Part shown: one piece after another, positions 31,173-42,945 of the stretch
How positions within the stretch are numbered: the stretch's first letter is position 1
Layout: every line of letters begins with the position of its first letter
Assembly (NCBI GenBank): GCA_032716605.1
Contig: CM064569.1
Location: 12,059,493 to 12,123,492 of the forward strand
Reading direction: 5' to 3'
Length of the DNA stretch: 64,000 nucleotides
From: Paralithodes platypus
Lineage: Eukaryota > Arthropoda > Malacostraca > Decapoda > Lithodidae
Program-made: the position numbers and the translations under genes
Notes under the pieces: generated by a model
Database searches by the model: none
The model's input: only the letters and a program-made list of their open reading frames with translations
Told to the model about the DNA's origin: nothing

Positions 31173-33350
31173 TCAATGCCCTCTACCCCTGGATTGACCT
31201 CGTCCTCGAGACGTCCCGACATTCCCAGGGGTTGAGTAAGTCTTGGCTGACTGAAAGGACTGGGACTGACCACGAAATGAACTCTTAGCATTAAATTTAG
31301 GTTTGAATGACTGCTCACTTTTTGACTTAGAAGTAGTGGCAGGTTGATAGTCTAATAAGAAATCGACAGTGCGCCAGGCATCGTCAGAGGCTAGGGTCTT
31401 GGTGAAAACATTTGATAATATTAGTCTCCTGCCAATCTCTACAGGGAGTCTCCTTACCAAGTACACCCTCAGGTCTTGAAGAACCCGTACCGCCTCAAAG
31501 AGAGCTGTTCGGATGTCGCCGAGAGACTGAATGGAGTTTTGGAGAAGAAGGCGCCTAGTTAGAGAAAGAGCCTTCTGGGTGCCGACGTCCGTTACCGACT
31601 CAGTCGTCCTGGCCAAATAGGCTGCAAGCTGGCGGCTGAGTAGGTATTGGGACGTCAGTCTCCAGGCTTTCTGCCTCATTTTAAAATCTTTATCAATATG
31701 GACCTGTGTGGGGGGACAAAAAGGTTCAGGTAATTGGCATAAAGAATGTTTAGAGGCCCCCAAAAAGTAAAAAATCTTTTGAGGGATCCCGTCCACCTTG
31801 CCTACCGACATAGAGAACCAATGATTATCCTCTTGCTGGCAAACAGCTGGGCCTCATGTGCCCACGCCACCCAAGGCCCCGACTCTCCCCCTTGAATCTG
31901 AACTACTGGCGACCCCGCAGAGTCCCTGAAGGGTATTGAATGTAATTCCGGGGTCAAGCCCTGCAAAAGTTTTAAATCATTAAACCCATCTGATTTTGTC
32001 CAGTCGTAAAATAGTTTTCTGGCGGAAGCGGGAGGCAAGGCAGGGGATGGCATGTACACAAAATAGTCAGGATTGTAAATAGTGGGAATGGCTTTTACAA
32101 CAACATCAAGTACCTCCCCAGATTGGTTCTTGGCCCTTAGTTTCTTAGCCTCACTTGCCTCAATAACCCAATGATGCAGAACAGGCGACTCACCTATAAC
32201 TGTGGGTTGTGCGACGTCGGGGCGTAAAGGCTTAATGACAGACCAAGATGTATCCGGTCCATATAAAAAAGGCATAGGGCCTTTCTTACTAGGAATAGAT
32301 TTATCAAGTGGGAGAGGCAGCAAATCCGAGAACAACTTCAGATTAGGCGGCAAAAGCGCCGAGGCTCCCGAAGTGGAAGCTGTAAGAGTGACAGTAGGGT
32401 GAGGTAAGCTTACGTTAACCTGAGGTTGAACTAGTACTTGTCCCAGAGGTCGCACCACCGGGGCTACTGGTACTGAAACTGTTACCTGTCGCTCTCCCTT
32501 AACCTGTTTCATAAAATCAAACCACTCCAGTAATTGTTCAATCGTAACAAAAACCCCACTTCCTTGGTCTGACTGGGACGCGGACTGTGACATCTCTGAG
32601 TCCTGCGTTACCGAGTGCCGAGAAGAAGGTCGTTGGCCAGACGTCTGCTCCTCGGCGTTTACTCCATGTTGGTGTAACGTAGATCCCGGTGACAGGGTCA
32701 GGGGGGCCGGTAAAGCCTCCAACCGAGACTCGCCGACCCAGGCAGCGGAATCGTGTGTTTCTGTTTGTGAGTTGTCAAGACCGTTGGACTCTGAGAGGTC
32801 CTGCATGTTCAGATCAGGTATCTCATACTCTGTAGGGTCTTGAACTGAGGCGGGTTGGTTAGAGGAACATTCATCATCCTGCCGGCGAGAAAACACACTG
32901 CTGCCCCTCTCTGATCCCAATACTGGTAGGGCCTACAACTGTTGGTTCAGGTTGAACCCGGTGGGGGATGGTAAACCGTTTAGAGTGGCCGGAGACATTG
33001 CTGGATGTGTCTCTTGGTGCCTCCTTGTGTGACGAAGAATGTTTGTCCGGTTTAGGTGGGGTCTCAACCCCCTTTTTCGATGAGGAGGACTTCCTAAACT
33101 GTCTCTTCTTGGTTTTGTCATCGCCAGCAACAAGAGCGGCGCCAAAATCAGAGCGTGACCTCTTGGACGCTTGTTTAACAGAGGGCAACTTGGGTCTATG
33201 TCTAGGAGAGCGGGACCTGTCACGCCGGCTAGGCGAAGGCTGTGCGTCCGGCGGATCAGAGGTCCTAGGGCGCTTGGGGTGGTGGGAGGGAGTTTCACGA
33301 GAATTATCCGCAACATCTGCATCAAGTATTATTATAAATGATAAGAACAT
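31173..33350 (-). pseudogene. DIRS Gag
   Basis: Three overlapping frames read in order: 33350-32874 (basic, Ser/Arg/Pro-rich, SPSRRDRSRSPRHRP), 32920-31802 (acidic, then LPLPLDKSIPSKKGPMP and YNPDYFVYMPSPALPP) and 31811-31173 (WRLTSQYLLSRQLAAYLA, LLLQNSIQSLGDIRTALF, ending in an RGRGQSRGRGH tail). The breaks near 32900 and 31806 are frameshifts. Order and position before RT, and the Gly/Arg tail, fit DIRS Gag. There is no zinc knuckle, which is usual for DIRS. Confidence 0.65.
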
Positions 33351-33540
33351 GTATTAATATACAGCTAAAGTTCTTACTGTTTCTATGAGATACTATTAGA
33401 GTATAGAAAATTATCGTTACCGTATCATGATTTTAGAATCTAACTTTGATGAAATTCTGTCTACTATGGAAATATATGGGAGTATAACTAAACATTATTT
33501 AGTTTACCGGGTATATAATTTAAGTTCTATTTTACAGAAT

Positions 33541-33561
33541 CACACACACACACACACACAC
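33541..33561. repeat. (AC)n microsatellite
   Basis: About ten AC units directly precede a tRNA-derived SINE head. Confidence 0.95.
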
Positions 33562-33720
33562 AGTGGTCCGTAGCATATTGGTTAGCGCACTTGGTTCACA
33601 GCCAAAAGGACACAGGTTCCATTCCCAGGCGGAAAAGAAACATTTTGGCAATTCTTCTTACACAATGCGCCTCTCTTGACCTAGCAGTTTAAATTGGCCT
33701 CTGGAATAAGAGGCCACTTA
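33562..33720 (+). mobile_element. tRNA-derived SINE (Val-like head)
   Basis: The tRNA-like head has an A box TAGCATATTGGTTAGCGC and an anticodon arm CTTGG-TTCACAG-CCAAA with a CAC (Val) anticodon. Its B-box-like sequence is GGTTCCATTCCC. A body containing TTGACCTAGCAGTTTAAATTG follows, similar in style to decapod SINE bodies. The 3' limit is approximate. Confidence 0.7.
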
Positions 33721-34020
33721 CGACGTCTTTTTTAGTGTTGGTGGTTTATTACTAGCTGGACGGGTACCGTACAGGTCAACCAAACACTCAAAATCCAGAT
33801 ATCGGCAATTGGCTGATTACAGATTACATGCATATCTACAGCCACTCCAACCATGCATTAACACTTCACGCAATATATTCCCAGGTCGAACTTTTTTCGG
33901 TAAAAACATAAATAAATAAATAAATAAAAAAGCGTGAAGCTGTAATTATTGGAAATTGAGGTGATCAGAAATCCTCGATACTCTCTTGCCAACATCACAC
34001 CTACAGTAGTCATCCATTCA
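33721..34020. other. Unassigned stretch
   Basis: Nothing recognisable except an AAAT repeat at about 33909-33928. Confidence 0.35.
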
Positions 34021-34024
34021 GCAA

Positions 34025-34335
34025 GGTTGCTGAACGCGGTAGTATGGTTGGGATGAGCGAGAGTGGGGTGTCGGAACGTTTACCGGTGGCCAAAAAAAGG
34101 TGGGAAGAAGGACAAATGACAGACCGACGTAGAAGTGGAGCTAAGCGGAAAACCACGTCATAACAGGACCAAAAAATTAAACAGTATATGGATAACCATC
34201 CATTCTCCAACGCCAATGAACTAAGCAATATTTGCAACTTCAAGTTTCCACATAAACTATACGCAAGATATTGAAGGAGATGGGATATAAACATAGATCA
34301 CCAGTTGTCAAGCCAAAACTAACCAAGAGGCACAA
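34025..34335 (+). pseudogene. Tc1/mariner transposase N-terminal remnant
   Basis: In shifting plus-strand frames: GVSERLPVAKKRWEEG, DRRRSGAKRKTTS, HPFSNANELSN and ILKEMGYKHRSPVVKPKLT. This is the helix-turn-helix DNA-binding half of a Tc1-type transposase (R-x-S-G-x-x-R-K-T and the later K-x-x-L motif). A stop and one frameshift near 34230 break it. The catalytic half is missing: the sequence runs straight into a tRNA-like head at 34338. Confidence 0.62.
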
Positions 34336-34337
34336 AC

Positions 34338-34405
34338 AGACCCGAGTGGTTACGGTGCCCAACTCTCCCAAACATACCTGGAGTGAGTGGGTTCGAATCC
34401 TAGTC
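34338..34405 (+). repeat. tRNA-derived sequence (Ser/Leu-like SINE head)
   Basis: GACCCGAGTGGTTACGGTGC resembles the D arm of class II (Ser/Leu) tRNAs, followed by GGGTTCGAATCCTAGTC as a good B box. It replaces the continuation of the Tc1 frame, so it probably inserted there. Confidence 0.6.
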
Positions 34406-34499
34406 AGGATACCTCTCTGCCAACCAAGAGTTGTCTTCTCAGAAAAGAAAACTTTCAGCTCAACCACGCATGGGTCGAAGACTGCGCTGTTGGAGGCCT

Positions 34500-35300
34500 A
34501 GGAACACACGGCATGTGAGTTAGTCCTAGTTGATATTGTGCATAAAATATATAGAATAGTCATCATACAGAGTAATACTTTCCATCATATCACTCTTGGC
34601 TAATTTCATATCAACCGAGCATTATAAAACATCTTAATTTCTTTACTCATCCACTAATACCCCTAACTTACTAATTAACTCCTTACTTATATTGTTCAAA
34701 TACTATTAAGCTAGCATGACTTGATATAATATACACATTAACCACTCCTGTCTATACCATCGGTTGTTTACCTAAAAACCAACCACGTTCCGTTTAGAAA
34801 CTCATCCTAGCCACTTCGCCCGCCACTATCTGTGCAATATAGGATAATCTTCCATTATTAATTCCCCCTCCCCCCTTAGTGAATGCATATCACTTGTTTG
34901 CGAATATAATAAATAATACCTTACCTAAACTATCATTGGTGAATAGAGAGACCAGTTTATCATGAGAATCAATAAATATATAATCATTAATCCCATTAGG
35001 ATTGACTAATTTTGGAAGTTTAATCGGGCTTTTCATTAGAGGGTTTATACAACTTAAGGAGGTTCTGTAGGAATTATAGGGACACACACTATGTCATATT
35101 TACCCTTTGACTTTCATATTCCCTTTCTACTCTGAATTAAATAGTCTCCTTGTCTACTCTGAATATAATAGTATAATGCTAGTCTGAATTAACTGTCAAA
35201 TACGTGTCCTGATTCAACTAGGCCTACATAAACATTAACAAAAACAAAAATAATAAAAGAGGGATTTTTTCAGAGGGCTGATTCTATGGGCTGACTGAAC
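34500..35300. other. Unassigned AT-rich DNA
   Basis: No coding motif, repeat or tRNA-like element was seen on either strand. Confidence 0.35.
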
Positions 35301-37010
35301 CATGGTATAAAGAATAATATTAGTCTTTATACCATGAACTGGCCCTTTCACGGTGGATCCCATTAACAATCAGCACATCACAGCCATGTGCCTATCTAAT
35401 TATGTTTCTAAGCTTTCTGTCGTTATTGATTCTACTGTAGCAATCGGTAACCTATTTCACATATCTACCAAACTGTTGCATGCTTATCACGGAGCAGCAG
35501 TCCGTTTTCCACATCGCCTTTGTGGATCCCACTTACAACTTAAGCATCTGTATCATATCCTCTCTTACTCTACACTTCTAATATATGCAAGCCTAATGTT
35601 TTCCCAAGTCCCATTTCTTTTGTACTGACCATATAATATATTTCATGATATTCACTACCTCAATATTCTTTTACTTCTGTTTAACCCTTTCACGCACATA
35701 TGACGCAGAGGTTGCCAGATTAGCAATAAGAAATAGAGTTCTCTCACTCTTATAATTACCTCTCCAAAATTAGTTCTCTGCCCACAGCTAACTCAAAGAC
35801 AACTGCAGAGGTTGAAGTAACTAAACTAAAGGTTTCTAAATACCCTTGATGGTAGCAAAGGCTTTAAATATCCCCAATAGGCTCAAAATCGCGTCATATG
35901 TCGGAGAGGGTTAATGTTCTAACCCATTCTGGCTATAAATTCCGTGTCATTTGGCCGTAGTCGTCAGGCGTTAGAATATTATTGATGTTTTAACGTTCTA
36001 TTATTCTGGATTGTTTTGACATTCTTCTTTGTACCGTAACTTCCAATCAATCTATGGACACTGGACAGCAAAATTCAAAACATAATCCATGTGAAGCCTT
36101 ACTAAGGACGGGTGAAATTTTAAAATTACGTTTGTTGTTATTCACGCTTCTACTGTAGATATCTATTTAAAAACTCTGATTTCAAACATTGTTGCATTTT
36201 TTGTTTTGGTTTCATATCACGACTGACGATGACTTTCAAATCTTTTGTAATAATAGAGTTATTAAATTCCATGTTATTTAGCCATCTAGATACCAATGAT
36301 ATTGCATCTTGCCCCTGTCGCCACTCAGATTGGTGAACAAACTATTTTTTTTTTCTGAGATATAGCTGGTGGTTACTGGCTACCCTGGCCTTGAGTAAGG
36401 GAGATGGGTAATGGAATCGGACATCACAAGAATGCATTGAGCTATTGAATCTCCTCATACGGGAGATATATGGTGCGTATTTACTGACGAAACAAATATT
36501 GTTAAATATACTGTATATCCTGAAATTTCTGTCGATTTTCCAATGTTCACTAAACTGCATGTATTTATCTACATCAAATATCAACTGACAAGGTTTGCAC
36601 CATTCGGGTAGTGCATCAAATTGTTTTTTGGGAGCATGCATCGTTATCAGGATCAATAATTCAACCTATTATTAGTGTCATTTGAAAAATTACCAATCTT
36701 TTTAGTTAGGCCTAAATCAAGGTCGTTAATGTAAAAGATGAACAATTGAGGAACTAAAACTGACCATCGTGTATGACCCCAACCTTCACTACACCCAATC
36801 TGGTTGTATGGGCTACTGTTAATGTTAATTTTTTGTTTCCTACTAATTAGCCATGGTCTAATTCACGTAATATAGTTCGCCCTATTCCATGATCAGCTTC
36901 TTTAATCAGCAATTTTTCATGTGGATATTTATCGAAATTTTACTGACATGTCAATATCTTTGAAGGTATTTTTTGTCTGTTTATCGATTCGTATGCTTGG
37001 GAAAAGAAAG
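35300..37010 (-). pseudogene. Heavily decayed LINE (CR1/Jockey-like), RT C-terminal half
   Basis: Fragments on the minus strand in the right order: SVLVPQLFIFYINDLDLGLT near 36790-36730 (compare the usual [19 protein letters not shown]), NFSNDTN where F-A-D-D-T is expected, FNNSIITKDLKVIVSRD near 36250, and NSLVDMWNRLPIATVES near 35450, a common C-terminal motif. Many stops and frameshifts separate them. Only family-level identity is supported. Confidence 0.6.
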
Positions 37011-37689
37011 GTTAATAGATAGCGAGACATACCCAGCCAACACGTTTAAATTCCATTACAAGATTGAAGATTAAGCATTTAACAAATGTGACAGCAGCAT
37101 AATACTCTTAATTTGACGTTTGTAATTTAGTCAGTAGCCAGCCCTTATTCCCACAAGGGGTAGGGAGTATCAACAAGAAACACATGAAAGGAGGCAAAAC
37201 AAGAGGCGGCAGGGGAAGAATCCATACAACAGTTCGCACACACACATTCGGAAACCTCAATCACTTATTAGCCCCCAAGATGACTGGATTCACCTCAGAT
37301 GCTATAAACGTTCGGACAAATTAAGTCTCTTAGTCATTTAGCTGTATCAAATTACATTTTATTGAGTAACAACTAATACGGTTGATGCATAGAAACGTTT
37401 AGGATAACTCATAAAATCTATACCCGGTGTCAGAGAACTTGGAGCTAATCCTGACCGCATAACATATTATAAAGAACAAAACAAATATATGAGTAGATCA
37501 GGAAATAGATGTAGAAATTGACTACCCGTTTCTCGATCACTTTCTGAATTAAGGAGGCCGGGGCTCTTATTAAAACAATCACTAACAAGTGTATAATAGA
37601 TTATACAATAACAATTTATGCAACTTATTGTGTTCATTTTAAGTTCTGTATACAATGTGGATCTATAAAGTAGTGACGCTTACCATTCT

Positions 37690-37690
<1 letters not shown>
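37011..37690. other. Unassigned DNA
   Basis: No coding signal. ACCCAGCCAACACG at about 37031 loosely resembles the CCCAGCAAACA edge at 15080, which is too little to call an element. Confidence 0.3.

Positions 37691-37736
<46 letters not shown>
37691..37736. repeat. (GT)n microsatellite
   Basis: About 23 GT units are followed by an AG-rich stretch at 37781-37812. Confidence 0.95.
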
Positions 37737-37739
<3 letters not shown>

Positions 37740-37740
<1 letters not shown>

Positions 37741-39540
37741 TAATCTACAACATTTGTCGCGCGTAAATCTATTTATATTTAGAGAGAAAGAGAAAGAGAG
37801 AGAAAGAGAGAACCTTCTATTATTATACAAACAAATAATGATAGCAATATTGTCATATGTAGTGCCCAGCCTGTGCGAGTACTGTGTGCCGTGGCTGTAG
37901 CTACTAGTAGTGCAAGCGGTGGGGCCTGCCTAGACAGGTCTCTGCTAGACGCGACCACATGGGCTTGGGACGGGAGCGCAAACTAGACAGGTGCCACATA
38001 CCTAATATTTTGTCGCAAAACTTAGTTGGGCTAGTGTACATCGGCTGGCGGCGGCCCATATGGTCGGGCAAAATAAGCGGGACCCGGCGGAAATTAGGCC
38101 AAAGACAACAAACCGCAGCCCACAAACCTACAGGGGACACCAGGGAAGCGGAAATAGGGAACAGAAAGAATGAAAAGCTAGGAAATAGTAGACAATAGGA
38201 AAGCAGAAGAAAGAAAAGACAAAGAAGAAAAGATAGCATAAGGCAAAAGTCAGAGGTTACGAAGGACCATATTGTGAGAATTCGATAGTAAACAAAGCGG
38301 AATTTACCTATAAACTCACAAGAGTTAACTTACTTGTATTGGTTGATAGGGATAGATAGCTCAATGATAGTGGTAGGAATAGATGGAAGATATAGTGGCC
38401 AATTAGATACAAGAATTAGGATGACTTAGCAGGAAACAGGTGGTTGTATTGGAGCGGCTAGAAGGAGATCTTGGCGAGTTCGTAGCAAAAGCGAGTCTAG
38501 ATTGTCTTGGAGCGAGGGACCCTCAGGTTCCTGAATATGACACATGCGCAGTTATCTTATCTACCAATGCGTCATTTAACTAACTACAAGACATACCGAA
38601 TTTATTATAATGACAACCCGATATAATAATGGATAATAAACCCATAAGGAGTTAATACTAAATAGTATATATCTTTTACATATATATATAACTTAGCCTA
38701 ATGCTGGCGCCTAATTTGAACTTCCAGTATGTTTACTTAACCTAAACTGTCGAGTTACTTACGAGTCTCAAAAATAGCACAAACCTGCAATCCAGCGTCG
38801 ATCATAATACGTAGAACCACAAAGAGTAGGTTGAAGAGCAGTGTGGCTCCGTGCAGGACCCCTCAACTAAGTGAGACAATCCACGAGCACTAGCCCATGG
38901 GGCATACTGTTGAACACCCAAAACGGACCGAACAATAGGCCCCGGTTCACCCTACAAGAAGCCTCATCACTAAATAGTGAACTAATAATGAGCTAGGATA
39001 ATAAAACAAGCACATGGGAGACTCGCCTTATCACAACGAGGATTCCGCCTAACACACTCGCTTTAGCATTATTAACCCTGAAAAACAGTCTCCAGGGCCC
39101 GCTAAAAGACGTTCACAGCCTACTCCTAGTCTATAAGCTACCTAACCTCAGCACTTAGCATGTACATATGAGTAAAGACTCACCATAACCGAGGGAAGGT
39201 GAAGAATAAAGGAGGGCTGGAACGCCCACGACACACGTCCGACTCGAGCGGGCCCGGGAGGAATAGGAATGAGATATCGCTTCGATGAGTCAGGCGAAGT
39301 GTGCGGAACAGCAGACGCATGAGAAGCGCAATGCTAAGATCAAGTTTAAAATGTTTATTCTCACTATTTTTTGCTAGTTTTTTCTAGTAGTGGTACCCAC
39401 ATCATATAGGACGAGTCCGTGAGTGTTTTTTAAGAGCGTTTCGCTCCAGGGCGGGAAGTTTGAAAGACAAGCTTGAGTTCAAAGATTGGCCATAAACAAT
39501 GTTAAGGCGCATCGTCATTGATGAAGGGGCCACTAATATA
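37740..39540. other. Unassigned, possibly old LTR or UTR sequence
   Basis: No protein motifs are recognised. Purine-rich at 38150-38280. Short frames read from this region have no recognisable domain. Confidence 0.3.
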
Positions 39541-39576
39541 GATATGCATATATATATATATATATATATATATAGG

Positions 39577-39621
<45 letters not shown>
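39541..39621. repeat. (TA)n microsatellite with central TAGGCCTA
   Basis: Two TA tracts flank TAGGCCTA, so the whole is self-complementary. Confidence 0.92.
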
Positions 39622-39623
<2 letters not shown>

Positions 39624-39640
39624 TATCTATATATCTTGCC

Positions 39641-40335
39641 ATTGATGACTACGTACATAATGTCGTCCATCAGTTAATGTACCTTGGCTCCACAATCACT
39701 GACAACCTATCCTTAGACACCAACATTTACAAGAGAAGCAGGAAGGCAAGTACTACATTCGCCCTCTTCACAGCCCGAGTGTGAACAAACGCCAATCTGA
39801 CGACAAAGACAAAAATGGCGCAGAATACAATGTTTGCGTTATCAGCACACTGCTGCACGGCAGCAAGATAATATGAGCCACGCATGCCAGACAGGAGAGA
39901 AGACTTAACACCTGCCACCTGAGAAACATCTGCCGCATCCTGCTTATATCTTGGGAAACAGTGTCCAACGCAGAGGTCCTGTCCCGCATTGGCCTCCCCA
40001 GCATGTACAGTGTACACCCTTCTCAGACAGTGCAGACTGTGCTGGCTGGGCCATGTTCATCGCATGGTGGGTGGTCACATCCTTAAAGACATCCTCTATG
40101 GAGAGCTGGCATCTGGGACGAGATCCATTAGCCACACACTGCTGCAATACTAGGATGTCTATAATGAGAGACATGGTAGCACTCGGTCACGAATCTTGGG
40201 AGGGCCTTGCAGCTGACCATACGAAGTGTAGAAGTACCTTGAACAAGCACCTCAAGACAGAGGAAGTGATGAACGCAGCAGCAGAGAAATGGGCTTGCAG
40301 AAAGCAGCGCAACAACTCCAAATGACTCGAGACAA
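39641..40335 (+). pseudogene. LINE 3' fragment (RTE-like family)
   Basis: In plus-strand frames: VVHQLMYLGSTITDNLSLD, NIYKRSRKASTTFALFTARV, then LLRQCRLCWLGHVHRMVGG, ILKDILYGELASGTRS and a remnant of a C-terminal finger (CHSRIGLLKPQ at about 40350). The Y-L-G-S-T-I, L-R-W-L-G-H-V-x-R-M and Y-G-E-L motifs mark the region after RT in a LINE common in animals. Stops at several points show decay. It is a different family from the copies at 20447 and 23265. Confidence 0.7.
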
Positions 40336-40517
40336 CACAGAGACTGTCACTCCCGCATTGGTCTCTTAAAGCCACAAATAAAGCTGCTCCAACCGAGCAA
40401 ACAACCAAACAACTATGATGTAGCACCCATGATCAAACCTGACCGACGGAAGCAAATATATACTGTATATATAGTATATCTCACAAATACATGCGAGCTA
40501 ATGAATGTTTATATACT

Positions 40518-40588
40518 CCCAGCTGGCCTCGAACCTCCGACATTCATAACGAGTATCTAAGCTTTTAATCCACTAACACCACGGTGTG
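40518..40588 (-). repeat. tRNA-derived sequence (SINE head)
   Basis: The minus strand reads CGTGGTGTTAGTGGATTAAA (A box) and GGAGGTTCGAGGCCAGC (B box) about 45 bases apart. The anticodon arm is degenerate. Confidence 0.5.
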
Positions 40589-40599
40589 ATAAAGGAATC

Positions 40600-41460
40600 T
40601 TAACCTTTTCTTATTTATATTAAGGAGACGGGAAATCCCACTTGGATAATGTATTTAAATTGTTTAGGCTGTGGAAATGGTGAGGGTAAGGAAGGGAAAG
40701 TACTATACTCGATGTGTTACACTCTTAGTAGGTCATTTATCGATAACTAATGGACAAATATGAATACTATGTCTCTACATCATACCAATGACAAAAAATC
40801 GTAATTAACAACATATTTGGCTATTAAAAGTTATAATAGCTGAGTAAGTAAGGTAGAAACAATTTCTGGCAATTTAAACAAAATAATAATAAACAAAAAC
40901 ATAAACTATTGACAAAACAATGATTTTATACAATAAACCAACTGTATTCTACAGCGCAATATGTTGCTAATTATGAAAACTTAATATATATGATGCAGTC
41001 ATAATTATGTTATATTTGTTCATAATATATCGATAAATAGGAAGATAAGCTGTTCAAGAATTTAATATACCGACTGTACAGAGACACTACTAAGTCAGTG
41101 GCCAAGGAGGTAAAACACTGTCCACAAAGGATTCTTAATTATAAGACCATCTTATTGCTTCCTTCACAAAGATCACCCAGGATGGGAATAGACTGTGTTT
41201 GAGTGTGCAACTTTTGTTTTGTGAATATCGTTATGGCTAGTGTTCTCCTACCAATACGATGGGCAGTCCTAAGCTGACATACACCCAACGGGATTTACAT
41301 ACCAGGGAACATCCCTTGACATGCTTATGCCAAACCGTCCTGATAACCGGAGTGTCCACCCCGAAATAAAACCGCCCAACACAGGAAGATTCCTAGAGTC
41401 CGCCACCCACTACTCCGAAATGGACACTCAAGTTGACTGTACCACAATTTATTAAAAGTG
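40600..41460. other. Unassigned AT-rich DNA
   Basis: No coding motif or repeat was recognised. Confidence 0.3.
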
Positions 41461-41590
41461 CAAACAATGTAAGTATGTTAAAGCAAAGAAATGCAAAACA
41501 ATATAAGTAAGTTAAAACAACGCCGAACAATATAAGTTAAAACAAGAGTAATGCAGAACAATATAGCCTAAGTTAAAACACAAAAAATGC
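41461..41590. repeat. Imperfect tandem repeat, ~35-bp unit
   Basis: Four units vary around AACAATATAAGTAAGTTAAA followed by ACAA or GCAAAG. Spacing is irregular. Confidence 0.6.
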
Positions 41591-42079
41591 AGGGTACCAT
41601 GTCACCCATGTAGCTACTGTGTTGCAACACTAGCACGACTGGCATGAAGTATTGTGAGCAAAAGGTTGGCATGAGGGACTTACCGGCCCCCACACAGTCG
41701 CACACTACTGCATTCACCACAACACCACCACACCCAAGACTAAGGGAACAATCAGCATGTATAAACGGATAATAATGTCAATGATGGGGCCTGAAAAAAA
41801 AGCCCAGGCAAGGCTGGGCCCTCAATGGCAAGTTACCTTGTTAGCACAACCGGTACCTCAGTACCTTTCTGACGTTCACGAGCGTACACTGAGCCGATAC
41901 AGTACTCCCAAAACCACAGTAGTGAAGCCACTGCGACTAGGTTCCATAACAAGTAAATAACAAGTGCATACAGACAATTAAAGCAATTGATAACACCCAA
42001 ACAAGTCAATTAGCTATGCACAACGGCGGCCTAAACTCCCAAGCCGCCACGAATTATATCTGCAATTATTCACAGTGCC

Positions 42080-42945
42080 AATTGTTCCATAAATTTAATC
42101 TTTTTAGGGTCAATTATTGTGACTGTATTCTAAAATTTGACATCAATAATTTTAATCAAGCATTTTTAACTTGAAGTTTCTTGTATAACCTCTGCTTACT
42201 TTTTGTCTGTATTTATTGTTTATCTTTTTCTTTTTCTATTATTAATATTATTAATATTAATATTGATGATTTTTTAAATTTATTGTTCTTGTTAAAAGAG
42301 TACTCTTTGTTTAAATCTGTTGTTACTTCATATTTTGTAATTATTTGTCTTTATATTATATGTATTCATTGTCGATAGTATCAATTGCTTACTTTTGCGA
42401 TTTCCTTAGTTTATTTGTGCTATAAATGTAGGTTATTTGTAGGGTAGTTATTGATAGGGGTCACTTGAGGCATGCTATGCTTACAGGTACCTACCCGATA
42501 GCACTATCGTTAGTGAGTGCTGTACTGTATTTTATATATTATTTTGTAATAGTATAGATATCTTATCAATATCTGTATTTTGTACTATTTTAATGTCTTG
42601 TTGCAAATTTGATTTTAAATAATATTTTGACATTTAACATATAGTTTCTTTATTCATGCAGAGTTTAGTAAAATTTGCCAGAACGTCCCGGACTTCCCAA
42701 ACTTGACTACTTCCTTTAAAGTGACGATAGTGCGTTGTTATATGTGCGATTAGTTTGCTTGGGAAACAGATTAACTTGCTCATGTAGTAATGTACACCCT
42801 ATGTGGTGGATTGTGTTCTTTTATTTAATAATTTTCATTTTAGTAAACGTTGTTTCCACATAGCGATTTTGATAATTTAATTTGACTTTATATTGTCCTT
42901 GTCCCAATTTTGGTTTGTTTAGTTTGCAAGTTTTACATTTTAATT
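42080..42945 (+). repeat. Left pseudo-LTR of the Penelope-like element
   Basis: It begins AATTGTTCCATAAATTT and encodes the last ~32 codons of the element protein, then the 3' untranslated part, then the 5' start up to TACATTTTAATT. Small indels (a CATG missing near 42600) separate it from the right copy. Confidence 0.9.

Larger units (their letters stand above)
19126..33350 (-). mobile_element. DIRS-type tyrosine-recombinase retrotransposon, split by element D
   Basis: Minus-strand order from the right: Gag (33350-31173), RT/RNase H (31044-about 29413), then the tyrosine recombinase (20386-19126). A Gypsy element with 5-bp target duplication lies between. Removing it and one CAGTC copy leaves the RNase H downstream frame continuous with the recombinase-side WNKW segment. 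DIRS elements integrate through a tyrosine recombinase rather than a DDE integrase, so they make no target duplication. Terminal repeats were not identified. Confidence 0.82.

Noticed and set aside
37655..37900. Open frame across the GT microsatellite
   Set aside because: Translation is a Val-Cys dipeptide repeat, i.e. simple-sequence artefact.
39405..39450. GGACGAGTCCGTGAGTG, similar to part of a hammerhead
   Set aside because: It lacks a CTGATGA core and a GAAA at the required position on either strand.
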